Below, piece after piece: positions 27,695 through 35,864 of a stretch of 64,000 bases of DNA. Source of the stretch: Verrucomicrobiota bacterium (GTDB lineage Bacteria; Verrucomicrobiota; Verrucomicrobiia; Limisphaerales; JADLHS01). The translations under genes were made by a program, and so were the position numbers. How positions within the stretch are numbered: position 1 is the first letter of the stretch; each line of letters starts with the position of its first letter. The stretch spans positions 250,777 to 314,776 of the forward strand of contig JAKQDQ010000042.1 of assembly GCA_029573725.1 (NCBI GenBank). The letters run 5' to 3'. The notes under the pieces were generated by a model. The model saw only the letters and a list, made by a program, of their open reading frames with translations. It was not told where the DNA came from and did not search any database.

Positions 27695-29833
27695 TCACGA
27701 AACCGCCGCGCCGTAGAGGCGCTCCACTTTTACCAACTGAGCGGTGCGTTTGCCAACGACGTTTGGATAGACCGTGGCATCCATCGCCACGGCGGGCGGG
27801 CCATCCTCCGGCGACACGCTGCCCACGATCACGTGCGCCGAATAGAGGCCGCCCGTCCACCAGCGCCGGTCGGTGACGTAGAGCAGATCCCCCACTTGCG
27901 CTTCCAGGGCCTTGGCGAGGGCGGCGGTAATCCGCACGCTGGGCAGCTCGGACTCGCCAAACCTGGGCAGGGGTTGCGCGAGCGGCTGCGGCTGGGCCAG
28001 GGCACGGACCACGGGACATTCGCGGCCGGGGGAACCTTTGTAATGGCGCAGCGCGTCGCTGATGGTGCCCCAGACGAGTCCCCGCTGTTTTTCCCAGGGC
28101 TCGGGCTTGGTGAACAGGGCGACGCCCACGGCGATGACCAGACAGCAAATGATGCCGTAACAGGCGCGCATGAATTCCTGTTCCCGCATACCCGCAAAGA
28201 AATTGCCCACGGTATCGCCTCCGGGCACACCCTGGGCAAACGGCTTGATGAGCGCGGGGAAAAACATCGAGGCGGTCATCACCACCAATCCGCCCGCCAG
28301 CGTGGCGACGGCAGCTTTGCAGGTGAACCGGCGCCAAAAAACGGACAGGATCAGGGTCACCACCATGGGCGGGGTCACGGCGGCGGTGAACGCGGCGTGG
28401 GCGCGGTAGATGGATTTGAAATTCATGAACATGGGCACCAGGAGGATGCCGATCAAGGCCGCGGCCACGGCCGCGATCCGCGCGGCGCTCAGGAGTTGCC
28501 GATCCGTGGCCTGGGGGCGGAAGTAAGGGCGGTAAACATCATTCACCGTCACCGCCGAAACCGCCGTGATCAATGTGTCCACTGTGGACATGAGCGCCGC
28601 TGTCATCCCCGCCAGAATTAATCCGAAGACGCCCGGATGACTGAGCAGTTCCGTGGCGATGAAAAACGCCTGGTCCGGGGCCACCTCGGGCAACACGCCC
28701 GCGTGCGTGAGGGAGCGCGCCACGATGCCGCCCGAGGCGACGACCAGTGCGCCGATGAACATCAGCCCCACCGTCATGACCGTGGCGGCCTTGCGGCCTT
28801 CGTCCAGCGATTTGGCCGCCATGAACCGCATCAAAATGCCCTGGTTGAGGAAGTAGAACATGGCGGAATTGGCGATGGCGTCCTGCCAAAAAACGCCGAC
28901 CGCGGGAAAATTCCGGTCCTCATTGAAATTGGGAAAGGCCAACCGGGCCGGGCGGGGCAGGTGGTCCCACAGCGCTTCAAAGCCACCCAGGTAGGAGGCG
29001 CCCAGGATGAAAATCAGGCCGCCGGTCAGCAGCAGAAACAATCCGTGCAACAGGTCATTCATGATGACGCTGCTCTGGCCGCCGACAGTGACGTAGGTGG
29101 TGGAGATAAGCGCGACGATGACCGCCGACCAGAAAATGGACCAGCCGGCGAGCGCATTCACCACCACACCCATGGTGAAGAGATTTACACCCACGTAACC
29201 AATCAGGTAGATCAGGATGTAAACCGTGGCCCAGCGCCGCACTTGCGGGCTGAACCGGCGGGCGAAATATTCGGGAACGGACAGAATGCGGGAAAAATAC
29301 AGCAGGGGCAGCCAGCCAAAGACAATCAGCGGAAACCACACCCAGTCATTCCAGTAGGACTGGGTGGCGCCCATGCCGTATTTGTAGCCGATTTCACTGT
29401 ATTTGACGAAACTGTACGAGCCAATCGTCGTGGCCACCAGGCTGATGGCGATGAGCCACCAGGCAAAGCGCTGGCCGCCGAAGAAGAAATCACGTGTGGT
29501 TTGTTGCTTGCGCCCAAAGTACAAACCGTTGGCGATCACGAGCGCGAAGTAGCCCACGACGATGACGTAGTCCACCGGCGCACCCCGGATATGCCCTTTT
29601 TTCTGCAACACCGCCTCCGCCCCGCCCTGGTAGGCTTTGGGCGCAGCGGTGGTCATGGGGGCGAATTGCAGCCAGCCTTGCAGGACGGCGTAAAAGCCAA
29701 TCACGCCCAGGCACAGCAGCAGATTGCGGAGTTTGCGTCCGGTGAAACCGAGGTAACCCTGACGCGCAGCGTAACCGAGACCGATGAGAAAAATCACGCC
29801 GCCAACGAGGTAGGTGTAAAGATAAGCTTCCAT
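27695..29833 (-). CDS. Sodium:solute symporter family protein with C-terminal extension
   Basis: 712-aa transporter of the SSS (SLC5-like) family. Family features include GQRFAWWLIAISLVATTIGSYSF, the IGYKYGMGATQSYW loop, SVPEYFARRF, and ALMSTVDTLITAVSAVTVNDVYRPYF. About 13-14 TM segments can be drawn. Two extra N-terminal TM segments precede the core, and a hydrophilic tail of about 110 residues follows the last TM (from about 600), which is unusual for the family. The substrate is unknown; location 6 bp after glpD and upstream of GntR/GDPD suggests glycerol, glycerol-3-phosphate or a glycerophosphodiester. Confidence 0.9.
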   Translation of the reverse strand: MEAYLYTYLVGGVIFLIGLGYAARQGYLGFTGRKLRNLLLCLGVIGFYAVLQGWLQFAPMTTAAPKAYQGGAEAVLQKKGHIRGAPVDYVIVVGYFALVIANGLYFGRKQQTTRDFFFGGQRFAWWLIAISLVATTIGSYSFVKYSEIGYKYGMGATQSYWNDWVWFPLIVFGWLPLLYFSRILSVPEYFARRFSPQVRRWATVYILIYLIGYVGVNLFTMGVVVNALAGWSIFWSAVIVALISTTYVTVGGQSSVIMNDLLHGLFLLLTGGLIFILGASYLGGFEALWDHLPRPARLAFPNFNEDRNFPAVGVFWQDAIANSAMFYFLNQGILMRFMAAKSLDEGRKAATVMTVGLMFIGALVVASGGIVARSLTHAGVLPEVAPDQAFFIATELLSHPGVFGLILAGMTAALMSTVDTLITAVSAVTVNDVYRPYFRPQATDRQLLSAARIAAVAAALIGILLVPMFMNFKSIYRAHAAFTAAVTPPMVVTLILSVFWRRFTCKAAVATLAGGLVVMTASMFFPALIKPFAQGVPGGDTVGNFFAGMREQEFMRACYGIICCLVIAVGVALFTKPEPWEKQRGLVWGTISDALRHYKGSPGRECPVVRALAQPQPLAQPLPRFGESELPSVRITAALAKALEAQVGDLLYVTDRRWWTGGLYSAHVIVGSVSPEDGPPAVAMDATVYPNVVGKRTAQLVKVERLYGAAVS

Positions 29834-29839
29834 GGTGAA

Positions 29840-31333
29840 TTAACGGGGAGTCGGAGAGGACTGGACCAGTTGCTGATAACGCCTGATTTCCTCCAGGCGT
29901 TGTTCGGGGGACCAGCCGAGGCATTCGGCCATCCCCCGCGATGTTTGCTCCGCCAGCGCTTCCACTTCGCGATGGTAATAGTGCCAGCCCGCGCGGCGTA
30001 GCAAAACATCATCCAGATGCACGGCCCATTCCCGGGCGCAAAAGTGCTGCACCAGGTCCGGGCTGAACCCGGGAGGTAGAACGCTGCTGATGCCGCGCAC
30101 CTCCGCCTCGGGCAGCAACGGCTCGTCCGCCGTGCGACAACGGGTGGGGCGTCGCGCCACCCCGTTGGCGGCCATCAACATTTTCACCACCTGGTCCACC
30201 GTTTGTTCTGCCATGAGCCGGTAGGTCGTCAATTTGCCGCCCGCCACGTCCCACCAGCCCGGCTCGGGGGAGCGGATTTCGTGACTGCGGGAAATATCGG
30301 AGGGCTTGCCATGCGGATCAGCAATCAATGGCCGCAGCCCCGCCCACGAACTGATGACGTCGGCTGCGGTCAGGCGGGCTTGCGGGAAAAACTGGTTGGT
30401 GACCGCAAGGACATAGGCCATGTCCGCCTGGTCCGTATGCACCCGGGCCGGATCGCCGGCGTAGTCCGTGTCCGTGGTGCCGAGGATGGTGCGCTCGCCC
30501 CAGGGGATGGCAAACAGAATGCGCTTGCCTTCGGTCATGACGACGGTGTCCGGCACGGGCACGCGACTCCGCTCCACCACCAGATGCACGCCTTTGGTGA
30601 CCCGCAGTTTCACGCGACTGTGGGGCAGGGCGTCGGCCCACGGACCGGTCGCGTTCACGATGGCCCGCGTGGGGATGGTGCCGGTGGCGCCGGTCAGTTG
30701 ATCCGTCACCTCGGCCTGCCACATTTGCGCCCGGGAGGCGGCAGTGAACCGGGTGTAATTCGACACCCGGGCGCCGTGGCGCGCGGCCGAACGCAGGGTG
30801 TCCAGCACCAGCCGCGCGTCGTTGGTAAAACCATCGAAATAGCGAACCGCCCCGGTCAACTGGGTCTGATTCAACGCGGGCACCAACGTCGCCAGCGTGC
30901 TTCGATTCAACCAGGTGGATTTGCCCAGGTTGCGTCCGCCGCAAAGCAGGTCGTAAATTTTCACGCCGATTTTCAATTGCCACAGCACCCAGTGCTTGTT
31001 GCTGCGGTATGTGGGGAAGATGAACGGCAACGGTGCGGCGAGATGAGGCGCGATTTGGTGGAGGATCTTTTTCTCCACGCTGGCTTCATGGACCAGGCCG
31101 ATGCGGCCCTGGGCGAGGTAACGCAGGCCGCCATGGAGGAGGCGGCTGGAACGGCTGCTGGTGCCGAACGCGAAATCCGCCTGCTCCACCAGCCCCGTCC
31201 GCAAACCGCGCATGGCCGCGTCCCGTGCAATCCCGGCGCCGACGATGCCTCCGCCGATGACCAGCAGGTCGAGCGGCGTTTCAGTTAACGCTCTAAGCAT
31301 TTCGGCTCGTTTGGAGGCGAGGGTTGGTTTCAT
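29840..31333 (-). CDS. glpD: Glycerol-3-phosphate dehydrogenase/oxidase
   Basis: FAD-dependent oxidation of sn-glycerol-3-phosphate to dihydroxyacetone phosphate, feeding electrons to quinone at the membrane. The Rossmann motif is LLVIGGGIVGAGIARDAAMRGL, followed by the GlpD signature SSRSSRLLHGGLRYLA. WGERTILGTTDTDY and VAGGKLTTYRLMAE are also diagnostic. 497 aa is the normal length, including the C-terminal DAO_C-like helical domain. Middle gene of a tight operon: HAD phosphatase, 6 bp, glpD, 6 bp, SSS symporter. Confidence 0.95.
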   Translation of the reverse strand: MKPTLASKRAEMLRALTETPLDLLVIGGGIVGAGIARDAAMRGLRTGLVEQADFAFGTSSRSSRLLHGGLRYLAQGRIGLVHEASVEKKILHQIAPHLAAPLPFIFPTYRSNKHWVLWQLKIGVKIYDLLCGGRNLGKSTWLNRSTLATLVPALNQTQLTGAVRYFDGFTNDARLVLDTLRSAARHGARVSNYTRFTAASRAQMWQAEVTDQLTGATGTIPTRAIVNATGPWADALPHSRVKLRVTKGVHLVVERSRVPVPDTVVMTEGKRILFAIPWGERTILGTTDTDYAGDPARVHTDQADMAYVLAVTNQFFPQARLTAADVISSWAGLRPLIADPHGKPSDISRSHEIRSPEPGWWDVAGGKLTTYRLMAEQTVDQVVKMLMAANGVARRPTRCRTADEPLLPEAEVRGISSVLPPGFSPDLVQHFCAREWAVHLDDVLLRRAGWHYYHREVEALAEQTSRGMAECLGWSPEQRLEEIRRYQQLVQSSPTPR

Positions 31334-31339
31334 GGAAAA

Positions 31340-32215
31340 TCAGGACAGTGCGTGCGCCGCTCGAAGTTGAGCTCCGAACTCGGCCAGCGAGGGGACCACC
31401 AGATCGGGAGGGGCGGCATCGCCTTGCGCCTGTGCGTGTGTCGTTTCGCCGGTGAGCACGAGCACGCTCAACGCCCCCGTGCGGTGGGCCATGGCCATGT
31501 CGGTGTAGAGACGGTCACCCACCATGGCCAGTTCGCTGGCGCGCAACCGGTGCTGACGCAGAATTCCCTGGAGCATTGCCGGATCGGGCTTGCCCAACAC
31601 CGCGGTCGGTGGGCGGCCGGTGGCGCTTTCCAACGCGGCACAGATGGCGCCACAATCCACCAGCACGGTGGGCTGATCCGTGGGGCAGACGCGATCCGGA
31701 TTGGTCGCAAAGTACGGTTTGCCCTGCTGGATCCACCAGGCGGCCCGGCACAGCCGCGGATAGGTCAGGGCCAGGTCGAAACCCACGACCACCGCATCCG
31801 GTTCCGCCCCGGGACTTTCGGGCATCAGTTCGAATCCCGCCTGGGCAAAGGCAGCCGCCATGCTGGCGGTGCCCAAAACAAACAGCCGGCGGATTTCCGG
31901 AAACCGTTGTTGCAAAAATCCGATCGTGGCCTGCGCGGATGTGTAGAGCTGCTGCGGCGTCGCAGGAATGCCCAGGGTTTTGAAGTGTTCCAGGTAATCA
32001 GCGACGTTTTTTGAGGGGTTGTTGGTCAGGAACGTGTGACCAATCCCCAACTGGTCGAGCAGTTGCAGAAACGGCCTGGTGGCGGCAAACAAAGTGTTGC
32101 CACGGTAAATCGTTCCGTCCATGTCCAGCGCCACGTGGCGCAATTGTCGCAATCGCGCCGGCAAGTCGGGCGCGGGCAATTTTGGCGTACTAAGAGCGGC
32201 AGCAGCTGTCCTCAT
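31340..32215 (-). CDS. HAD-IIA (NagD/phosphoglycolate phosphatase-like) hydrolase
   Basis: 291 aa from ATG 32215; the track start 18 codons upstream gives only a disordered extension. HAD motif I is ALDMDGTIY, motif II FLTNNPSKN, motif III Lys in VLGKPDPAML, motif IV GDRLYTDMAMA, with the C2a-type cap of the NagD group between motifs II and III. Known relatives dephosphorylate phosphoglycolate, glycerol-3-phosphate or sugar phosphates. First gene of the operon with glpD, so glycerol-3-phosphate phosphatase activity is an attractive but unproven idea. Confidence 0.92.
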   Translation of the reverse strand: MRTAAAALSTPKLPAPDLPARLRQLRHVALDMDGTIYRGNTLFAATRPFLQLLDQLGIGHTFLTNNPSKNVADYLEHFKTLGIPATPQQLYTSAQATIGFLQQRFPEIRRLFVLGTASMAAAFAQAGFELMPESPGAEPDAVVVGFDLALTYPRLCRAAWWIQQGKPYFATNPDRVCPTDQPTVLVDCGAICAALESATGRPPTAVLGKPDPAMLQGILRQHRLRASELAMVGDRLYTDMAMAHRTGALSVLVLTGETTHAQAQGDAAPPDLVVPSLAEFGAQLRAAHALS

Positions 32216-32242
32216 CAAGACCGATACATTTTGCGTGGTTCG

Positions 32243-32292
32243 TTTGTCCGGCGCGGCAACCCGGACCATCCGGTTGCCGCGCTCCGGACAAA
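32243..32292 (-). terminator. Strong long-stem hairpin between operons
   Basis: TTTGTCCGGCGCGGCAACC... and ...GGTTGCCGCGCTCCGGACAAA form arms of about 23-24 nt with a 3-nt loop and only small bulges. It starts 28 nt after the stop codon of the secreted-protein gene at 32321 (minus strand) and ends 28 nt before the HAD start. It lacks a T-run, so it is a factor-dependent or structural terminator, or a dispersed repeat. Confidence 0.5.
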
Positions 32293-32320
32293 CTCACCCC
32301 GGCAGTTTCTCCATTCGGAC

Positions 32321-34552
32321 TTACTTTTCCAATCGGAAAAACTGCACTCCGGTGGCCGGAAGGGTGACGACATTCAGGCCGTTTTCGACCGAGGGCGTTA
32401 CGCCCACATCCGTCCACGCGGCCGGCGCCAGGCCGGTTGTGGACTTCAGTCCGAAACCGGTGGCGCTGACGGGCCAGGTGATTTTGACGTTGGCGCCCTC
32501 CCGGGTGATGGTCAACGCCGGGCTTGTCACAGCGGTTCCCACGGTGCCACGCAACCGCGGGCCATTGATGCGGCCCAGGGAAGCGCTGTTGCTGTCGGCA
32601 GTGCTTGTGTTGCCCCAGCCGTAGAGCCGGAAGGTGACGGTGGCGGGGCCGTTCAGGTCCTGCAACGCCTCTATGAGCGTCAAATCAATGGTGGGAATGG
32701 CGTCGCCCGGAGTGGTGGTGGTATCGGGACGGCCCGGAACGTCGCCAAGCATCCATTCGTACGGTTGCACGGATTCGCGGGCCGTACCGCTGGTACGCCC
32801 CTGGTATTGGAAGGTTGAGGTGGAAATTCCCAGTTCGCTCCAGATCAGGCCGCGGGGCAGGATGGTAATTCCGGGGGTGGCAAAACCATCCAGACTGTAC
32901 TGCCATTCAAAATTCATGGCGGCGTTCACGGCGGAGCGCCGCAACGAGGCATCCAGTGAATACAGCGAGAGCGCCGAGCCTTCGGCAATGCTCACCGAGA
33001 ATTCGAAGTAATCGCCCCGGTCAAGCGCGGCGGCGCGGCTGGGGGTTGAGGGGTTGTACGCGGAATTGGGATTGTTCCAGCGGTTGGCCGCGAATCCGTA
33101 CCACAAACCGGAGGGCTGAATGCCGGGGCCGCGACCGAGTTCGGAAACGGTCAGATCCTCCGCAACGCGGGTGGCGGGCAGTGTGACCACCGCCGCATTG
33201 GAGGCCACCACATTGAGGTCCCATTCCACCAGGAAATCCGGGGCGAAGCGCACGAGGAAATTGGTGGAGGCCTGAAATCCGCCGGAGGCCGCGGTCACCG
33301 TGATCGTGGCATCGCCCAGGACGTTGGGTTGCGGAGCCACCGTGACCGTGCGGGTGGAATCCGTTCCCGCAAAGACCAGGTCGCTGTTGGCCACCACATT
33401 CTGGTCGGAGGAGGTCCCGGTGAACTGCCAGGTATTCGGATCGCCGGGCAGGTCAAACACGGTAAACGCCACCACCGCGGCGAGGTTGGAGGTTGTGATT
33501 TGGGGAAATATGCGGGACAGGGCGGGATTCGCGGACACGGCAAGGGTGAAGCAGGACTCGGTGATTTTATTGCCGCCATCCTTGACGCGGATGGTGATGA
33601 CGGCGCTCCCTGTCTGGCTGGCCGCCGGAGTGGCTGTGATGCTGCGCTGGCCGCCCGTGCCGCCCACTTCGAGCGCACTGAACAGGGTGGGATTGGAGGA
33701 TTGGACCGTAACCTCCAGATCGTTCACCGCCGTTTCGGCATCGTACACGTCAAAGGTCAACGGGCCGGCGACTTGGCCGTTCAAGATGGACTGATCCTCG
33801 ATGGCGCTCACGAAAGGCCGCTGGTTCATCGGGTCCAGGTCGTCACCGGTCACGGTGACCATGTCGAGCCAGAGCGTGCCGTTGACCCCGTAGGTGGAAG
33901 TGGTGCGGTTGGCGACATAGACGTCATTTCCGGAACCGGTGGCGGTGGATTCGAATTCACTGACCAGCCGGATGCCGAAGTTCGGATTGTCATTGGCGCC
34001 CGTGATCCCGCTCAAATCGGCATTCAACCCCATCACCCAGGCCGGAGTGCCGGAGTCCACGCCGTTGCCATCCAGGGAGCTGGCTGTGGTGACGGAATCG
34101 GAATCCAGCCAATCGGTGCCGTTCAAGGTGTACTGCCAGCGCCAGTAGCGGCTGGCGGTGGCGCTGTTTTCCTGGTCCCAGACGATGCGAATGTTTTGAT
34201 AGCCGGAGGTGTTCACGTGAAACTGTGCGCCGGTGGTTTTGTTGGCGTTGCCGGCCGCCGGGAAGCCGGTGTTGGCCACGCCGGAAACCGCTCCCAAGCG
34301 CCAATGCGTGTTGTCCAGGGTGTTGGGGTCCGATGAACCGGTGCTGGCGGCAACTTGTCCGAATTGCTGCCCGACACCGCCAACGGCCTGGGCCGGGTAG
34401 CCGAGTTGATCATTGGGCCGCAACGTGCCGTTGCCGGGCACATCGAAGTCAACGCTGTTAAAGTCCCATTGCCGGATGGTATCGGCCGCCGCAGTGAAAT
34501 TCACCAGGGCCGCACCGGCCAGGATGGACAGGAGTTTGGTGGTTGTGTTCAT
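32321..34552 (-). CDS. Secreted multidomain protein sharing both end domains with the EEP protein
   Basis: 743 aa with a signal peptide (KLLSILAGAALVNFTAAAD). Residues about 24-250 form a domain (IRQWDFNSVDF..., FESTATGSGNDVYVANRTTSTYGVNGTLWLDMVTVTGDDL) that reappears at the N-terminus of the EEP-family protein at 35865. The middle has Ig/cadherin-like repeats (NQRPFVSAIEDQSILNGQ, ITIRVKDGGNKI, DATITVTAASGG). The C-terminal 65 residues form the module ending QFFRLEK that also closes two other secreted proteins in the window. No enzymatic motif is seen. Probably a surface or extracellular protein. It follows a pseudopilin gene by 55 bp. Confidence 0.85.
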   Translation of the reverse strand: MNTTTKLLSILAGAALVNFTAAADTIRQWDFNSVDFDVPGNGTLRPNDQLGYPAQAVGGVGQQFGQVAASTGSSDPNTLDNTHWRLGAVSGVANTGFPAAGNANKTTGAQFHVNTSGYQNIRIVWDQENSATASRYWRWQYTLNGTDWLDSDSVTTASSLDGNGVDSGTPAWVMGLNADLSGITGANDNPNFGIRLVSEFESTATGSGNDVYVANRTTSTYGVNGTLWLDMVTVTGDDLDPMNQRPFVSAIEDQSILNGQVAGPLTFDVYDAETAVNDLEVTVQSSNPTLFSALEVGGTGGQRSITATPAASQTGSAVITIRVKDGGNKITESCFTLAVSANPALSRIFPQITTSNLAAVVAFTVFDLPGDPNTWQFTGTSSDQNVVANSDLVFAGTDSTRTVTVAPQPNVLGDATITVTAASGGFQASTNFLVRFAPDFLVEWDLNVVASNAAVVTLPATRVAEDLTVSELGRGPGIQPSGLWYGFAANRWNNPNSAYNPSTPSRAAALDRGDYFEFSVSIAEGSALSLYSLDASLRRSAVNAAMNFEWQYSLDGFATPGITILPRGLIWSELGISTSTFQYQGRTSGTARESVQPYEWMLGDVPGRPDTTTTPGDAIPTIDLTLIEALQDLNGPATVTFRLYGWGNTSTADSNSASLGRINGPRLRGTVGTAVTSPALTITREGANVKITWPVSATGFGLKSTTGLAPAAWTDVGVTPSVENGLNVVTLPATGVQFFRLEK

Positions 34553-34607
34553 GTTTGCTGAGGGGTTGCAGGGGGTGTTGCTGTTGTGGGTTTGCTGCGA
34601 TCAAGAT

Positions 34608-35492
34608 TCAGGGACTGGCGACGCGCACCGTGCCTTGAGAAAGATTCCAGGCGTTCAACCAGTTGGCGCGTTTGATGAACTCCGCATGTCCATCGCAAAA
34701 GCTCATCTGCCCGCCGTCCAGACCATGGTTGTCCTCCCGATCTGGAAAATTGCTGTTGCCGCCCCGGGAAGAAACCGGAGGTTCAGTGCTGCCCGTGTCC
34801 GCATCCACCATGAGAAAAACGCCGGACGGACCGGGGCGGCGGCCGGGCAGGGTCGGATGATTGTCCCGGAGGGCGAAGGCGTTGACCCGGCTCTCTGTTT
34901 TCTTCGGATTGGGGATGCCGCTGCCGGTGAACAAGCCGAAAACCTCGTAGCTCAAGCCGAAAAAATTCGGGGTTTTGGCCAGTACCACCAGATCGCCGAC
35001 GACTCTCTCGGTCGTGCCGGATTTGGGAATGAGGTAATCACCGCGCACCTTGTGCTTGCGCGCCGCCGGACAGGTGAAACTCCCCAAAGCGGGAATGTAG
35101 CCTGGATACAGGTAGGAAAGGTCGTCGTCGGCTGCCGTGCGGTCTGAATCCGGTGTCAACCGGGCGGCTTCCGGCGGAAACCAGGTGGGCGCGGTAAAAT
35201 GCCCGTTAAAATCGGCGGCGTACATGGTCGAGGCCAGGGCCAGTTGTTTATGGTTGTTCAAACAGCTGATGCGATGGGCCTTCGCCTTCGCCTTGGCCAG
35301 CGCGGGCAACAACATGGCCGCCAGAATCGCGATGATGGCGATCACCACCAGCAGTTCGATCAACGTGAACGCGCCGCGGGTTCCGAGCCGCGCCGCTTTC
35401 GTCCTCCACCAACACGGCAGTCTTCTGGCGAATTGACGGTTCACAAAACAAGTTTCCGGGTTGAGCACGCACTTGGCCATGGCAGCCAGCAT
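34608..35492 (-). CDS. Orphan pseudopilin-like protein
   Basis: 294 aa, or 290 if the second Met (35480) is used. The prepilin peptidase site and stem are [18 protein letters not shown] near residue 40, followed by [20 protein letters not shown], nearly identical to the other pseudopilin in this window. The tail carries an H-Xn-DG motif ([18 protein letters not shown]) with ten rather than nine residues between His and Asp. No pilus or type II secretion genes are nearby. It lies directly upstream of the secreted protein gene, 55 bp away on the same strand. Confidence 0.9.
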   Translation of the reverse strand: MLAAMAKCVLNPETCFVNRQFARRLPCWWRTKAARLGTRGAFTLIELLVVIAIIAILAAMLLPALAKAKAKAHRISCLNNHKQLALASTMYAADFNGHFTAPTWFPPEAARLTPDSDRTAADDDLSYLYPGYIPALGSFTCPAARKHKVRGDYLIPKSGTTERVVGDLVVLAKTPNFFGLSYEVFGLFTGSGIPNPKKTESRVNAFALRDNHPTLPGRRPGPSGVFLMVDADTGSTEPPVSSRGGNSNFPDREDNHGLDGGQMSFCDGHAEFIKRANWLNAWNLSQGTVRVASP

Positions 35493-35864
35493 TCCGTCCC
35501 ATGTGGTCGCGAGGAGTTGCGTGTTAACGCTTTAACCTAGACGGAAAATTTCCGCCGCGTCAATCTCATATTTCCCCGGGCCTTGCGCGCAGGTGGCGGC
35601 AACTGCGGGCTGCAGGGGCGGCGTTTTCACCGGTCGGGAGGCTGGCCGGCCGTCGGGTGTGCCGGGCCCCTTACACCCGACATCGCGCCTGCGTTCCCGC
35701 TGGAGTTGGGCCGGAACCCGGGGCGGATAATTTCATTGACGACGGGCCAAAAGCGCCAATCTTAATGGGCGACGAAGCCCCGGAAGATCAGGACGTTTCA
35801 TCCGATCCAGAGGATGGCAACATTTTCGGACAACCGGGTCTCCGTTGGAAAGTTTGACCGGGTC
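35493..35864. other. Divergent intergenic region between pseudopilin and EEP gene
   Basis: About 370 bp. On the minus strand TTGACG followed by an AT-rich spacer lies about 60-90 bp before the pseudopilin and may be its promoter. A small palindrome CGGAAA-A-TTTCCG is at about 35541-35553. No gene or RNA is supported. Confidence 0.45.

Noticed and set aside
28637-30001. 454-aa plus-strand frame over the symporter
   Set aside because: Mirror of the SSS symporter membrane segments; His/Gln/Gly-rich without domain features.
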